Positions 24,465-33,612 of a stretch of DNA of 64,000 nucleotides are shown here, piece after piece. Positions within the stretch are counted from its first letter, which is position 1. Every line of letters begins with the position of its first letter. This stretch comes from Verrucomicrobia bacterium Ga0077533. GTDB lineage: Bacteria; Verrucomicrobiota; Verrucomicrobiia; Opitutales; Opitutaceae. Made by a program: the position numbers and the translations under genes. The notes under the pieces are model-generated. The model was given only the letters and a program-made list of their open reading frames with translations. It was not told where the DNA came from and searched no databases. The stretch spans positions 1 to 64,000 of the forward strand of contig LNEH01000155.1 of the NCBI GenBank assembly GCA_001464505.1, in the 5' to 3' direction.

Positions 24465-24995
24465 ATGCAATCTCCGCCCATTCTTCCTGCAAACCGCCTC
24501 CGGCGGGTGCTGGCCATTTCCCGGGCGGACGGCTGGAGTGTTGTCGGTGTGGCGGGCCTGAGCGCGCTTCTGTCACTATGGCAGGGGAGCCCTCTCATGG
24601 TTGCGGTCGCCCTGGTGGTCGCGCTGGCGGGTGGGATCGAATTGCACGGCCACCGTCTTTTGCTCCGGCAGCAACCGCAGGGCCTCAGCCTGATGGTCGG
24701 CGCCCAGGTTTCCCTGCTGTTCATCATCTGGCTCTACGCCTGGTATCGCTGGCACTTCCTTGACGCGACGGCGCTGTGGGCCGAGCTGCCCGGGTTCATG
24801 CAGGCCCATGTGACCAATTCGCTGCTGGACGCCGGGCTCGATCCTGAGTTTCACCGCCAGCTCCTGCTTAAGTTGACCAACCAGCTGACGTGCGTGGTGC
24901 TCGCGCTCGTCAGCCTGGTCTATCAGGGCGGACTGGCTTGCTGGTATGGGCGGCAACGCTCGTGCATCCGGCAGGCGCTGCTGGCGTCGCCCTGA
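24465..24995 (+). CDS. small integral membrane protein
   Basis: A 176-aa protein with about four hydrophobic segments (GWSVVGVAGLSALLSLW, LMVAVALVVALAGGIEL, LSLMVGAQVSLLFIIWLY, LTCVVLALVSLVYQGGLACWY). I do not recognise a family. It is divergent from hrpA, the starts being about 31 bp apart, so they may share control sequence. A dispersed ATTCGTGTCTCTTCGTG-type repeat follows at about 25036-25076. Confidence 0.75.
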   Translation: MQSPPILPANRLRRVLAISRADGWSVVGVAGLSALLSLWQGSPLMVAVALVVALAGGIELHGHRLLLRQQPQGLSLMVGAQVSLLFIIWLYAWYRWHFLDATALWAELPGFMQAHVTNSLLDAGLDPEFHRQLLLKLTNQLTCVVLALVSLVYQGGLACWYGRQRSCIRQALLASP

Positions 24996-25097
24996 CCGAT
25001 AAGCAGACTGCCATGACGGCGGCGACCCCGCCGTGGAATTTTATTCGTGTCTCTTCGTGTTTATTCGTGGTTCAATGACTCGGTTTCAGCCCACCCC

Positions 25098-26456
25098 ATG
25101 AGCTCCCCGACTTTTTTCCCGCAGGACATCATCATCAAGAAACGCGACGGCGGCGCGCTGACCAAGGACGAGATCGAGTTTTTCGCCCGCGGCGTGTCCG
25201 ACGGCAAGTCGTTCGCCGATTACCAGGCCACCGCGCTGCTCATGGCCATCTTCTGGCGCGGCATGACCCCGCAGGAAACCGCGTGGCTCACCGACGCCAT
25301 GATGCGCTCGGGCGAGGTGATCGACCTGAGCGACCTGCCCGGCGCCAAGGTCGACAAACACTCCACCGGCGGCGTCGGCGACAAGGTCTCGCTCATCCTC
25401 GCCCCGCTCGCCGTCGCCTGCGGCCTCAAGGTCCCGATGATGAGCGGCCGCGGCCTCGGCCACACCGGCGGCACGCTCGACAAGCTCGAGGCCATCCCAG
25501 GCTTCAAGGTCAACCTGAGCGTGCCGGAGTTCCGCACCATCCTGCAGAAGGTCGGCTGCGCCATGATCGGCCAGACCCCGCAGGTCGTGCCCGCCGACCG
25601 CAAGCTCTACTCCCTGCGCGACGTCACCGGCACCGTCGAATGCATTCCGCTCATCTGCGCGAGCATCATGAGCAAGAAACTAGCCGAGGGCATCGACTCG
25701 CTCGTGCTCGACGTGAAGTTTGGCAAGGGCGCCTTCATGAAAAGGAAGGAGGACGCCCTGACCCTGGCCCGGGCCATGGTCGAGGTCGGCCGCGCCGGTG
25801 GCAAACCCGTCCGCGCGCTGCTCACCGCCATGAACCAACCGCTCGGCCGCGCGGCCGGCCACACCACTGAGGTCATTGAGTCCATCGAGTGCCTCAAGGG
25901 TCGCGGCCCCGCCGACCTCATGGAGGTCACCTACGCGCTCACCGGCCAGATGCTTCTGCTCGGCGGCAAGGCGAAGAACGAGGCCGATGCGCGCCAAAAA
26001 ATAGAGGCTGCCATCGCCAACGGTGCGGCGTTGAAAGTCTTCCGCGAGATGTGCGTCGCCCAAGGCGGCGACCCGAAGGTGATCGACGACTACAAGATAC
26101 TCCCGACCGCGAAAAAACTCCTGGAGGTGAAGGCCCCCGCCGGTGTGCAGGGCTTCGTCAGTGAAGTGGACGCGCTCAAGTGCGGCCACGCCATCATGGC
26201 GCTCGGCGGCGGCCGCGCCGCCGTGACCGACAAGGTCGACCACGCCGTCGGCATCGCCGATCTTATCAAAATCGGCGAGCCCGTCAGGGCCGGCGCCCGG
26301 CTCTGCACGCTGCACATCAACGACGACGCCAAGGGTGCCCGCGCCGACTTGTCCGCCATAGCCTCGGCGAAGGCGGAGGCCTTCATCCGCGAAGCCGTTA
26401 AATTCTCCGCCACGGCCCCGAAGCAGGAGCCGTTGATCCAGGACTTGATCCAGTAA
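25098..26456 (+). CDS. deoA: thymidine/pyrimidine-nucleoside phosphorylase
   Basis: A 452-aa phosphorylase that cleaves thymidine (or uridine) with phosphate in nucleoside salvage. Signatures include KKRDGGALTKDEI, KHSTGGVGDKVS (residues 87-98, phosphate site), SGRGLGHTGGTLDKLEAIPGF and VDVKFGKGAFM-like VLDVKFGKGAFM. The ATG at 25098 starts just before the conserved domain. Near the C-terminus a dispersed repeat (26350-26377) encodes LSAIASAKAEA in frame, so the tail is partly repeat derived. The two subfamilies differ in base preference and cannot be separated with certainty here. Confidence 0.93.
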   Translation: MSSPTFFPQDIIIKKRDGGALTKDEIEFFARGVSDGKSFADYQATALLMAIFWRGMTPQETAWLTDAMMRSGEVIDLSDLPGAKVDKHSTGGVGDKVSLILAPLAVACGLKVPMMSGRGLGHTGGTLDKLEAIPGFKVNLSVPEFRTILQKVGCAMIGQTPQVVPADRKLYSLRDVTGTVECIPLICASIMSKKLAEGIDSLVLDVKFGKGAFMKRKEDALTLARAMVEVGRAGGKPVRALLTAMNQPLGRAAGHTTEVIESIECLKGRGPADLMEVTYALTGQMLLLGGKAKNEADARQKIEAAIANGAALKVFREMCVAQGGDPKVIDDYKILPTAKKLLEVKAPAGVQGFVSEVDALKCGHAIMALGGGRAAVTDKVDHAVGIADLIKIGEPVRAGARLCTLHINDDAKGARADLSAIASAKAEAFIREAVKFSATAPKQEPLIQDLIQ

Positions 26457-26516
26457 AATTCCGGGAAGCCGGACTTGCGAGTGTAACATTTGCCCGCTCT
26501 GCTTTGTCTGCGCTCC

Positions 26517-29500
26517 ATGACTGTCGCTGAATTCAAAAAGAAGTGGCTCCGCTACCGAGGCAAGGAAACCTCCGCCTACCAGGAGCACTTCAATGATCTC
26601 TGTGGGATTCTCGGTCAAAAAACCCCCGCCGAGGCCGATCCCTCGGGCAGCGACTGGTTCTGTTTCCAGAAGCGGGTCGTCAAGGACATGGAGTTGTTCG
26701 CCGTCGGGCAAAGCGGCACCGCGCCGGAGGAGCGCGAACGGGGCTTCGCTGACGTTTGGCGGAAGGACTGCTTCGCCTGGGAATACAAGGGCAAGCGCAA
26801 GAATCTCGCCGAGGCCTACAAGCAGCTCCAGCAATACCGCGAATCGCTGCTGAACCCGCCCCTGCTGGTCGTCTGCGATTTCGAGCGCTTCATCATCCGC
26901 ACCAACTTCAACGGCACGGTCCAGGAAACCTACGACTTCGACCTGGAACGGATGGATCAGCCGGTGAACTGGCGGGTGCTGCGAGCGCTCTTCACCGACC
27001 CCGACTCGCTCAAGCCCGCCCTCACCACTGCCGAGGTCACCGAGGGCCTGGCCGGGCATATCGCCGCGATCGCCAAGTCCCTCCAGAAGCGCGAGGCCGT
27101 CGAACTGGCCGACGCCAAGACCCGGGCGGAGATGAACCTCGCCCAGCGCAAGAACCTCCGCATCGCCCGCTTCCTCAACCGCCTCGTTTTCTGTTTCTTC
27201 GCCGAGGACACCGGCCTGCTCCCGCCGGACCTCTTCTCCAACCTCCTCAAGCTCGGTCTCGACGACCCGCACCACCTCGCCATCACCATGGAGAATCTCT
27301 TCGCGGTCATGGCCAAGGGCGGCACTTTCGGGAAAGACAAGATCCGCCACTTCAACGGCCACCTCTTCGAAGAATCCACCGTCTTTGAGCTCTCCGACGA
27401 GGAGCTGAAGAAACTGGCCGAGGCCGGCGAGTCCAACTGGCAGTTCATCCAGCCCAGCATCATGGGCACCCTCTTTGAGCGCGCCCTTGAGCCCGGGCAG
27501 CGCGCCCAGCTCGGCGCCCACTACACCAGCGAGGCCGACATCAAGACCCTCGTCGAGCCGATCCTCATGGCCCCGTTACGCCGCGAGTGGGCCGCGCTCA
27601 AGGGCGAACTCGCTCTCGATTACGCCAAGAGCAAGGGCATGGCGGCCCTGCGCGAGAAGCTGGCCGCCTTCCAGAAAAAGCTCGCCGCGACCACCGTGCT
27701 CGACCCGGCCTGCGGCAGCGGCAACTTCCTCTACGTCTCCCTCCAACTCCTGCTCGGTCTGGAGAAGGAGGTCGTGGCCTATGCCACCCAGCTCGGCTTC
27801 AAGTTCCAGCCGCAGGTGGGCGTGCAGCAGCTCCGCGCCATCGAGATCAACCCCTACGCCTACGAGCTGGCGCAGGTCTCGGTGCAGATCGGCTGCCTCC
27901 AATGGCGGCGCGACAACGGCTTCGACAACGACCGCTCACCCGTCCTGCAAAACCTCGACGGCTTCCAGAACGAGGACGCCCTCCTCATGCCTCATTTCCA
28001 CAGCAAGGCGAAGAACCTGAAGCAGGCCCAGGCCAGTGAGCACAAATCCGATGATGCCCTGAAATTCTACACCGAGCGCGACTGGCCGAAATGCGAGGTC
28101 ATCGTCAGCAATCCGCCGTTTCTCGGCGGCAAGCTGCTGCGGCGCGAGCTCGGAGACGATTATGTGGGTGCGTTGTTTTCAAATTATCAAAAGCGCGTCG
28201 AACCGCAGGCCGACCTTTGTTGTTATTGGTTCGAGAAAGCGCGGGACTCCCTTGCGCGCCAGCGGTGCAATCGCGCCGGACTGCTGGCGACCCAAGGCAT
28301 CCGGGGCGGAGCCAACCGGGAAGTGCTCAAACGGATCAAGGAGACGGGCGACATTTTCTTCGCGGTGAGCGACCGTGAGTGGGTGCTCAACGGCGCCAAT
28401 GTGCATATTTCGATGGTCGGTTTCGACAGCGGTTCCGAGACCACGCGGCTGCTTGACGGGGCGAGCGCTCAGCAAATCCACTCCAATCTTTCCGCCCAAG
28501 CCGGTGATACCACTCTCGCGCGACGCCTGCCCGCGATGGCTGGCATCGCCTACATGGGCGACACGAAAGGCGGCGCGTTCGACGTGGACGACGCCACCGC
28601 GCAAAGCTGGCTGCTCGCACCCAATCCCAGTGGGAGGCCAAACTCTGATGTGCTGGTGCCGTGGGCGAACGGTCTCGCCGTGACCCGGCGGATGCCGCCG
28701 ATGTGGATTGTCGATTTCGGCATGGGCAAGAAAGAGGCCTGGTGCGCAAGCTACAAGGCTCCGTTCGCCCATGTGGTAACTTTGATAAAGCAAGTGCGCG
28801 CTCAATCGCGGAGCACGGTTGGGATTTGGTGGCAACACGAGCGGGCGCGGCCAGATATGCAGGCCGCCATTGCTCCGCTCCCGCGGTTTCTCGCGACTGT
28901 TGCTGTCGCAAAACATCACTTGTTTGTATGGCTGGAGCGGCCGCTATTACCTGATCACGCTCTTTTCACGTTTGTGAATTCCGACGATTGGTTCTTCGGC
29001 ATTCTCCAATCCCGTTTCCATCGTCTATGGGCCCACAAACAAGGCACCCGGCTGGAAACGCGCCCGCGCTACACGCCGACGACCTGCTTCGAGACCTTTC
29101 CGTTTCCCTTTCCGCTGAAGGAGCCGCTCCCGCAGGGCGAGAGCACGCCGCAATCGGAAGCGTTGGCAGCGCACCATTACTTCATGGCCAAGGAAGCCCC
29201 CGCGCCTTACGGCGCTGATGCGCATCGCGTCGCCATCGCCGCCGCCGCCAAGGAGCTGAACGAGCTGCGCGAGCGCTGGCTCAACCCGCCCGAGTGGACG
29301 GAGACCCGCACCCTCGAATTCCCCGGCTCCGTCAACGGCCCGTGGGCCCGCTACCTTGATCCCAAGACCGTGAAACCCAGGACGGGCGTCGGCACCGTCC
29401 GCTACCCGCGCCTTGAACCGCGCGACGCCGAATGCGCCGCCAAGCTGAAGAAGCGCACCCTCACCAATCTCTACAACGAGCGTCCCGTCTGGCTCGACCT

Positions 29501-29687
29501 CGTCCACAGGAAGCTCGATGCCGCCGTCGCCGCGGCCTACGGCTGGCCCACCGACCTGACCGACGAACAGATCCTCGGAAAACTCCTCGCCCTCAATCTC
29601 GAGCGCGCCGCCGCTGAGGCCAAAGATGCCGCGGCCCCGAAGAAGCCCAAACCCCAGCGCGAAAAACACACCGACGAGCTGATCTGA
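26517..29687 (+). CDS. MmeI-like type IIG/IIL restriction-methyltransferase
   Basis: A 1056-aa single-chain restriction and modification enzyme. The N-terminal nuclease shows Asp79-x9-Glu89-x-Lys91 (ADVWRKDCFAWEYKGK), exactly the D-x9-E-x-K spacing of MmeI. A helical spacer follows, then a gamma-class N6-adenine methyltransferase with motif I VLDPACGSGNF (~residue 395) and catalytic NPPF (~530). The region from ~730 to ~930 should be the target-recognition domain. Such enzymes methylate one strand and cut at a distance from the site; the target cannot be read from sequence. It opens the accessory block that ends at tRNA-Leu and is followed by the tcmP pair. Confidence 0.9.
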   Translation: MTVAEFKKKWLRYRGKETSAYQEHFNDLCGILGQKTPAEADPSGSDWFCFQKRVVKDMELFAVGQSGTAPEERERGFADVWRKDCFAWEYKGKRKNLAEAYKQLQQYRESLLNPPLLVVCDFERFIIRTNFNGTVQETYDFDLERMDQPVNWRVLRALFTDPDSLKPALTTAEVTEGLAGHIAAIAKSLQKREAVELADAKTRAEMNLAQRKNLRIARFLNRLVFCFFAEDTGLLPPDLFSNLLKLGLDDPHHLAITMENLFAVMAKGGTFGKDKIRHFNGHLFEESTVFELSDEELKKLAEAGESNWQFIQPSIMGTLFERALEPGQRAQLGAHYTSEADIKTLVEPILMAPLRREWAALKGELALDYAKSKGMAALREKLAAFQKKLAATTVLDPACGSGNFLYVSLQLLLGLEKEVVAYATQLGFKFQPQVGVQQLRAIEINPYAYELAQVSVQIGCLQWRRDNGFDNDRSPVLQNLDGFQNEDALLMPHFHSKAKNLKQAQASEHKSDDALKFYTERDWPKCEVIVSNPPFLGGKLLRRELGDDYVGALFSNYQKRVEPQADLCCYWFEKARDSLARQRCNRAGLLATQGIRGGANREVLKRIKETGDIFFAVSDREWVLNGANVHISMVGFDSGSETTRLLDGASAQQIHSNLSAQAGDTTLARRLPAMAGIAYMGDTKGGAFDVDDATAQSWLLAPNPSGRPNSDVLVPWANGLAVTRRMPPMWIVDFGMGKKEAWCASYKAPFAHVVTLIKQVRAQSRSTVGIWWQHERARPDMQAAIAPLPRFLATVAVAKHHLFVWLERPLLPDHALFTFVNSDDWFFGILQSRFHRLWAHKQGTRLETRPRYTPTTCFETFPFPFPLKEPLPQGESTPQSEALAAHHYFMAKEAPAPYGADAHRVAIAAAAKELNELRERWLNPPEWTETRTLEFPGSVNGPWARYLDPKTVKPRTGVGTVRYPRLEPRDAECAAKLKKRTLTNLYNERPVWLDLVHRKLDAAVAAAYGWPTDLTDEQILGKLLALNLERAAAEAKDAAAPKKPKPQREKHTDELI

Positions 29688-29806
29688 GCCCATAGACCTG
29701 CCGGCTGAACCGATTGTCGTTTGACGCAGGGTAGGGATTGCCCAAGCCTCCGCCCATCGCCCGGGGCCACTGGCGGCACTTATCTTCCCTGTTCCCCTTT
29801 CCTGCC

Positions 29807-30834
29807 ATGCCTAACCGGAATCTTCATCAGAAGCCTTTCGATGCTGGAACGCTTGCAAAGCTCGAAATCTTCAAGCTGACCGCTGAGGGTTTTCTTGGAG
29901 TATTCATAGGTAGCGGACAATCCCGATGTATGCGGATTCAGATTCTCGATTTTTTCTGCGGTCCCGGCCTCGACTCCCAAGGGAATATGGGTAGCCCGGT
30001 AATGCTGCTCAGGCATCTCCAAAACTTGGGCAAGAAAATTCAGGAGGAGGGCTACAAGGTGTCGGTGCTGCTGAACGATGCCGAAGATGATAAAGTTGAA
30101 GTGTTGAAGAAAAACCTAAAGGAAACGAAATTGGATTCGGGGCCTTATGATTTACGATTCGCCAACCGGGAATTTCTTGAGGTCTTTCCTGAAGAAGCAG
30201 CCCGCATGGAGGGGGCGGCAAACTTAGTATTGATTGATCAAAATGGCGTCAGGCAATTCCCGCCGGATGTTTTCACCAAATTGCGTAAACTGCCCACCAC
30301 GGACGTGCTGGTTTTTATGTCTTCGTCATATGCCTGGCGCTTCCAAGATGCCCCGGAGATGCAGCGCCATTTGGAAACAGCCAAAGCATTCGGTCCCACG
30401 ACACGGACGAAGAGTATTATCTGGCGCCTTTTTCCATCAAAAAGGGGAGCAATATCCACGGCGTGATGTTTGGCTCATCCAACTTGAAGGGGTTGGAGAA
30501 ATTTCTGGAGGCGGCCTGGCATTTGGATGATCGGACCGGCGAAGCGAATTTCGACATAGACCGCGAAGGACGTTTCAATCTCCCCGGAGAGCTTCCAATG
30601 GACTGGGGCAAGACAAACAAGTTGCAGGTCTTCGAAAGCGAACTCTCCACTGCCATCCTTGCCAAAGTCCTTGGGACCACGGCTGCCATCTATCGTTTTA
30701 CGTTGGAGAAGGGATTTTTGCCTAAACACGCGAATACAGTGCTCAAATCGCTCCATGCCACGGGCAAAATGGAGAAAGTGTTCGGTCTGGGCTACTCGTC
30801 GCTTGAGAATCCACAGCCGGTGGTCCTACAGTAG
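29807..30834 (+). pseudogene. tcmP: three-Cys-motif partner TcmP, frameshifted
   Basis: The first frame (ATG 29807, ILDFFCGPGLDSQGNMGSP, LVLIDQNGVRQFPPDVF, VLVFMSSSYAWRF) breaks near 30391-30400. The reading then continues in the next frame as HDTDEEYYLAPFSIKKGSN and runs to 30834. The sum of both parts (~340 aa) matches a full TcmP protein. A single lost C in the CCC at 30394-30396 would restore AFGPHDTDEE. There is no classical slippery heptamer, so it is either a real mutation or a read error. Base composition is less GC-rich than the neighbours. TcmP proteins usually sit beside the DUF5131 three-Cys protein, as here (3 bp apart). Confidence 0.8.
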
Positions 30835-30837
30835 AAC

Positions 30838-31587
30838 ATGCGCGGCAAATCCCACATTGAATGGACCGAATCCACCTGGAACCCGGTGACGGGGTGCAGC
30901 AAGGTCAGCGCGGGCTGCAAGCACTGTTATGCCGAGCGCATGGCGCTGCGGCTCCAGGCGATGGGCAACGAACGGTATGCCAATGGTTTTGCCGTCACCT
31001 TGCACGAGGATCTGGTTGAGGCGCCCAAATTTTGGAAGACCCCGCGCGTGATCTTTGTGAATTCGATGAGCGATCTTTTTCACGAGAAAGTCCCGCTGGA
31101 ATTCATCAAAAAAGTCTTCGCGACCATGCGGGCCTGTCCTCAGCATACGTTTCAAATTCTTACCAAAAGAAGCGACCGATTGGTTGAAATAGCCGGGCAG
31201 CTCGACTGGGCTCCGAACGTCTGGATGGGGGTGAGCGTGGAAGATTCCCGCGTTGTCCACCGCGTGAATGATCTCCAGCGCGTCCCTGCAGCGGTTCGAT
31301 TTCTTTCCCTCGAACCACTTATCGGCGCGATCGACGATCTGCCGCTCGAAGGCATCGATTGGGCAATTGTCGGCGGGGAAAGTGGACCCGGAGCCCGGGA
31401 AATGAAGATCGAATGGGTCCGGTCGATTTTCCGGCAGTGCCGGAAGTCCGGGACGGCATTTTTCTTCAAGCAGTGGGGCGGTGTGCGAAAGGATCTGACT
31501 GGCCGCGAGCTCCGCGGTCGCACCTATGACGAGATGCCTACTCCGCGCGATCCAGAGGCAAGGCGCCTGGCGCTTTTGTCGGCATAG
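30838..31587 (+). CDS. DUF5131 / phage Gp37-Gp68 three-Cys-motif protein
   Basis: A 249-aa protein with WNPVTGC-x6-C-x2-C (Cys20, Cys27, Cys30; CKHCYAERMALRLQ), the radical SAM-like cysteine set of the Gp37/Gp68 family, then FVNSMSDLFHE, QILTKRSDRL, WMGVSVED, RFLSLEPLIG and IDWAIVGGESGPGAR, all family landmarks. It is the partner of TcmP just upstream, and the two starts and stops nearly touch, suggesting one transcript. The biochemical role is not established; nucleic-acid modification or a mobile-element function is a guess from its phage and island context. Confidence 0.9.
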   Translation: MRGKSHIEWTESTWNPVTGCSKVSAGCKHCYAERMALRLQAMGNERYANGFAVTLHEDLVEAPKFWKTPRVIFVNSMSDLFHEKVPLEFIKKVFATMRACPQHTFQILTKRSDRLVEIAGQLDWAPNVWMGVSVEDSRVVHRVNDLQRVPAAVRFLSLEPLIGAIDDLPLEGIDWAIVGGESGPGAREMKIEWVRSIFRQCRKSGTAFFFKQWGGVRKDLTGRELRGRTYDEMPTPRDPEARRLALLSA

Positions 31588-31663
31588 AGATCAGACAGAA
31601 TACCCGGCAAGGGGCTGGCTTTGTATTTTTCAAGCAACGCCCCTGCGCCTTCGACCCAGTGCC

Positions 31664-32209
31664 ATGAGCCTGCAGCAACTCCAGCAAAAGCTCCCGGACG
31701 TGAGGGCGTGGATCGACCGCACCCTCGCAGCCCACGCGGCGCAGGCGCGTCCGGTCGTTGATCTCGGGTTCCCGCGGCTGGGCTCCTACTATTCCCCAAC
31801 ACTGCTGGTGTCGACCAAGGTCATTGCCGTGGCCAAGGTGCCCGCACCTCCGCTTGCCAGCATGGGCCTGACCGGCTTCGACGAATTCGAGAACTTGGAT
31901 GCCGCCGGCATCACCTATCTCTCCTCCTTTTTCGTGCGGCACGGCTATGAACGCGATGAGTCGCTGCATTTCCACGAGCTCGTGCATGTGGTCCAGTGGC
32001 AGCACCTCGGCCCCGAACGCTTCATCATGGCTTATGCGTTGGGCCACCTCCTGTCCGGCGGCTACCGCACCAATCCCCTCGAAGAGATGGCCTATCGTCT
32101 ACAAGCCCGCTTCGATCAGCACGCTCCGCCCTTCGATGTGGCCGCCATCGTCCACCCTGAACTGGATCGCCTCGTCCCCGCTCTCCTCGGAAGCACTTTG
32201 AAGTCATAG
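31664..32209 (+). CDS. small HExxH protein, metalloprotease-like
   Basis: A 181-aa protein whose centre reads HFHELVHVVQWQ (His104, Glu105, His108), followed 20-30 residues later by NPLEEMAYRLQ, where a Glu can be the third zinc ligand. This is the gluzincin pattern seen in short DUF4157-like and related metallopeptidases. There is no signal peptide. The ATG at 31664 is used. It follows the DUF5131 gene by 76 bp on the same strand. Function is unknown, and a processing role for neighbouring proteins is only a possibility. Confidence 0.7.
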   Translation: MSLQQLQQKLPDVRAWIDRTLAAHAAQARPVVDLGFPRLGSYYSPTLLVSTKVIAVAKVPAPPLASMGLTGFDEFENLDAAGITYLSSFFVRHGYERDESLHFHELVHVVQWQHLGPERFIMAYALGHLLSGGYRTNPLEEMAYRLQARFDQHAPPFDVAAIVHPELDRLVPALLGSTLKS

Positions 32210-32305
32210 TTTTACCTATTTTACGCTGATCGGGCTCAAGTTTCGGATGCTTCGTCCGTTTCGATTATTGCGTTTACTAACAAAGCCCTCAATTTAGGAA
32301 TCACT

Positions 32306-32788
32306 ATGGCCTCCCTCCCTGCTCAACGCCTGTCCGCACCCCCGGTCATGCCCACGCCTGACGACCAGGAAATGGCGCGCGAATCCAGCCGCACGCTGGC
32401 TGAATTGCTCGCCCAGCCCCGTCGCACCCTACCGCAATTGTCGTTTCCCGCCCATGGCCGCGGGCAGCCCGAGCTCGTGCCCCTGCCGGCCGCGACTGCG
32501 CCGCTCATCGCCCAGATCCTGGCCCAGTTGGCGCGCGGCAACGCGGTCACTGTCATTCCGGTGCATTCGGAGCTGACCACCCAACAGGCGGCCGATCTGC
32601 TGGGTGTATCCCGGCCTCATCTGGTCGAAATGCTCCGGACGAAGAAAATTCCCTACCGCAAGGTCGGGGCGCATCGCCGCATCCGATTCAGTGACCTCAT
32701 GGGCTTCAAGCTGACCGAGGACGTCGCCCGGCAGAAAGCGCTGGATACCTTGGCCGCCCAGGCTCAGGAACTCGACCAAGGCTACTGA
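32306..32788 (+). CDS. HTH antitoxin of a PIN toxin pair
   Basis: A 160-aa protein whose C-terminal half carries an excisionase/MerR-like helix-turn-helix: LTTQQAADLLGVSRPHLVEML then KIPYRKVGAHRRIRFSDLM. The N-terminal ~85 residues (Pro-rich, QPELVPLPAATAPLIAQ) are the likely toxin-contacting part. It precedes the PIN gene by 14 bp, the usual antitoxin-first order, and probably represses the promoter in the 96-bp gap upstream. Confidence 0.83.
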   Translation: MASLPAQRLSAPPVMPTPDDQEMARESSRTLAELLAQPRRTLPQLSFPAHGRGQPELVPLPAATAPLIAQILAQLARGNAVTVIPVHSELTTQQAADLLGVSRPHLVEMLRTKKIPYRKVGAHRRIRFSDLMGFKLTEDVARQKALDTLAAQAQELDQGY

Positions 32789-32802
32789 GCCGGTGAACCG
32801 AC

Positions 32803-33375
32803 ATGGGCACGCATTTCACCGCTCTGTTTGATGCCTGCGTGCTCTATCCGGCGCCCCTGCGCGATCTCTTGCTGCAGCTCGCCACCACCGGACTGTTTCG
32901 CGCCAAGTGGAGCAATCAAATCCATGAGGAGTGGATCGAGGCGGTGCTGGAGCAGCGCAAAGATCTCAGGCGGGAACAATTGGAGCGGACCCGCCAATTG
33001 ATGAACGCGCACGCCTACGACAGCCTGGTGACAGGCCATGAGGCCTTGATCGGCGGACTAACGATGCCGGATGCCGACGACCGCCATGTTCTGGCGGCGG
33101 CGATCCGGGGACGGGCCGATGTGATCGTGACCTTCAACCTCAAGCACTTCCCGGCCGCCGTTCTCGAACCGTATGAAATCGAGGCGCAACATCCCGATGA
33201 ATTCATCAGTAACCTGACCGACCTGATGCCGCAGGCGGTTTGCGCCGCAGCAAAGACCTGCAGAGCACGCCTCAAAAAACCAGCCAAGACGGTGGACGAA
33301 TACCTCGCGAGGCTGGCCAGTCAACAATTGCCCGTGACCGTGTCATTTCTCACTGAGAACCGACGCCTCCTGTGA
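32803..33375 (+). CDS. PIN-domain toxin (ribonuclease)
   Basis: A 190-aa PIN protein. Acidic residues expected for the metal site are visible: Asp in ALFDACVLYP, Glu in NQIHEEWIE, Asp residues in MPDADDRHVLAAA, and the TFNLKHFP end motif. It is paired with the HTH protein upstream. VapC-like toxins cleave tRNA or rRNA; the target here is unknown. The stop is 31 bp before the end of tRNA-Leu on the other strand. Confidence 0.85.
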   Translation: MGTHFTALFDACVLYPAPLRDLLLQLATTGLFRAKWSNQIHEEWIEAVLEQRKDLRREQLERTRQLMNAHAYDSLVTGHEALIGGLTMPDADDRHVLAAAIRGRADVIVTFNLKHFPAAVLEPYEIEAQHPDEFISNLTDLMPQAVCAAAKTCRARLKKPAKTVDEYLARLASQQLPVTVSFLTENRRLL

Positions 33376-33406
33376 AGTCACTCGCTCCGCGATGTGGAGC
33401 GAAGGA

Positions 33407-33492
33407 TGGTGCCCGAGGCGAGACTCGAACTCGCATGCGATTAAGCACAGGCTTCTGAGACCTGCGTGTCTACCAATTCCACCACCCGGGCA
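33407..33492 (-). tRNA. tRNA-Leu (anticodon CAG)
   Basis: An 86-nt class II tRNA with a long variable arm. The 7-bp acceptor stem TGCCCGG/TCGGGCA carries an encoded CCA. The anticodon stem CAGGT/GCCTG encloses loop CTCAGAA, giving CAG. The T-arm contains GTTCGAGTC. It borders the accessory block. Confidence 0.96.
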
Positions 33493-33542
33493 AAAAACAG
33501 AAGGGGCATGGATACGCCCCGCCGGGGGTGGCGCAAGTGTTT

Positions 33543-33612
33543 TGTTGCAGAGGTGGAACGCGTTGACCTCAACGCGTTTCTCCCAAGCGCGCCGGGTCAG
33601 CGCGCTCCACCT
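33543..33612. repeat. GGTGGAACGCG family inverted repeat
   Basis: GGTGGAACGCGTTGACCTCA on the left and CAGCGCGCTCCACC on the right, overlapping the end of ada. Same family as 5288-5363 and 35549-35626. Confidence 0.55.

Noticed and set aside
24434-24727. Longer N-terminus for HrpA
   Set aside because: The upstream extension overlaps the divergent membrane protein gene and is not helicase-like.
30385-30405. Programmed ribosomal frameshift in tcmP
   Set aside because: The shift site lacks a slippery heptamer and no strong downstream structure is evident; family members are encoded in one frame.
26517-33492. Integrative element with att sites at tRNA-Leu
   Set aside because: I found no second copy of the tRNA 3' end on the other side of the block and no integrase gene inside it.
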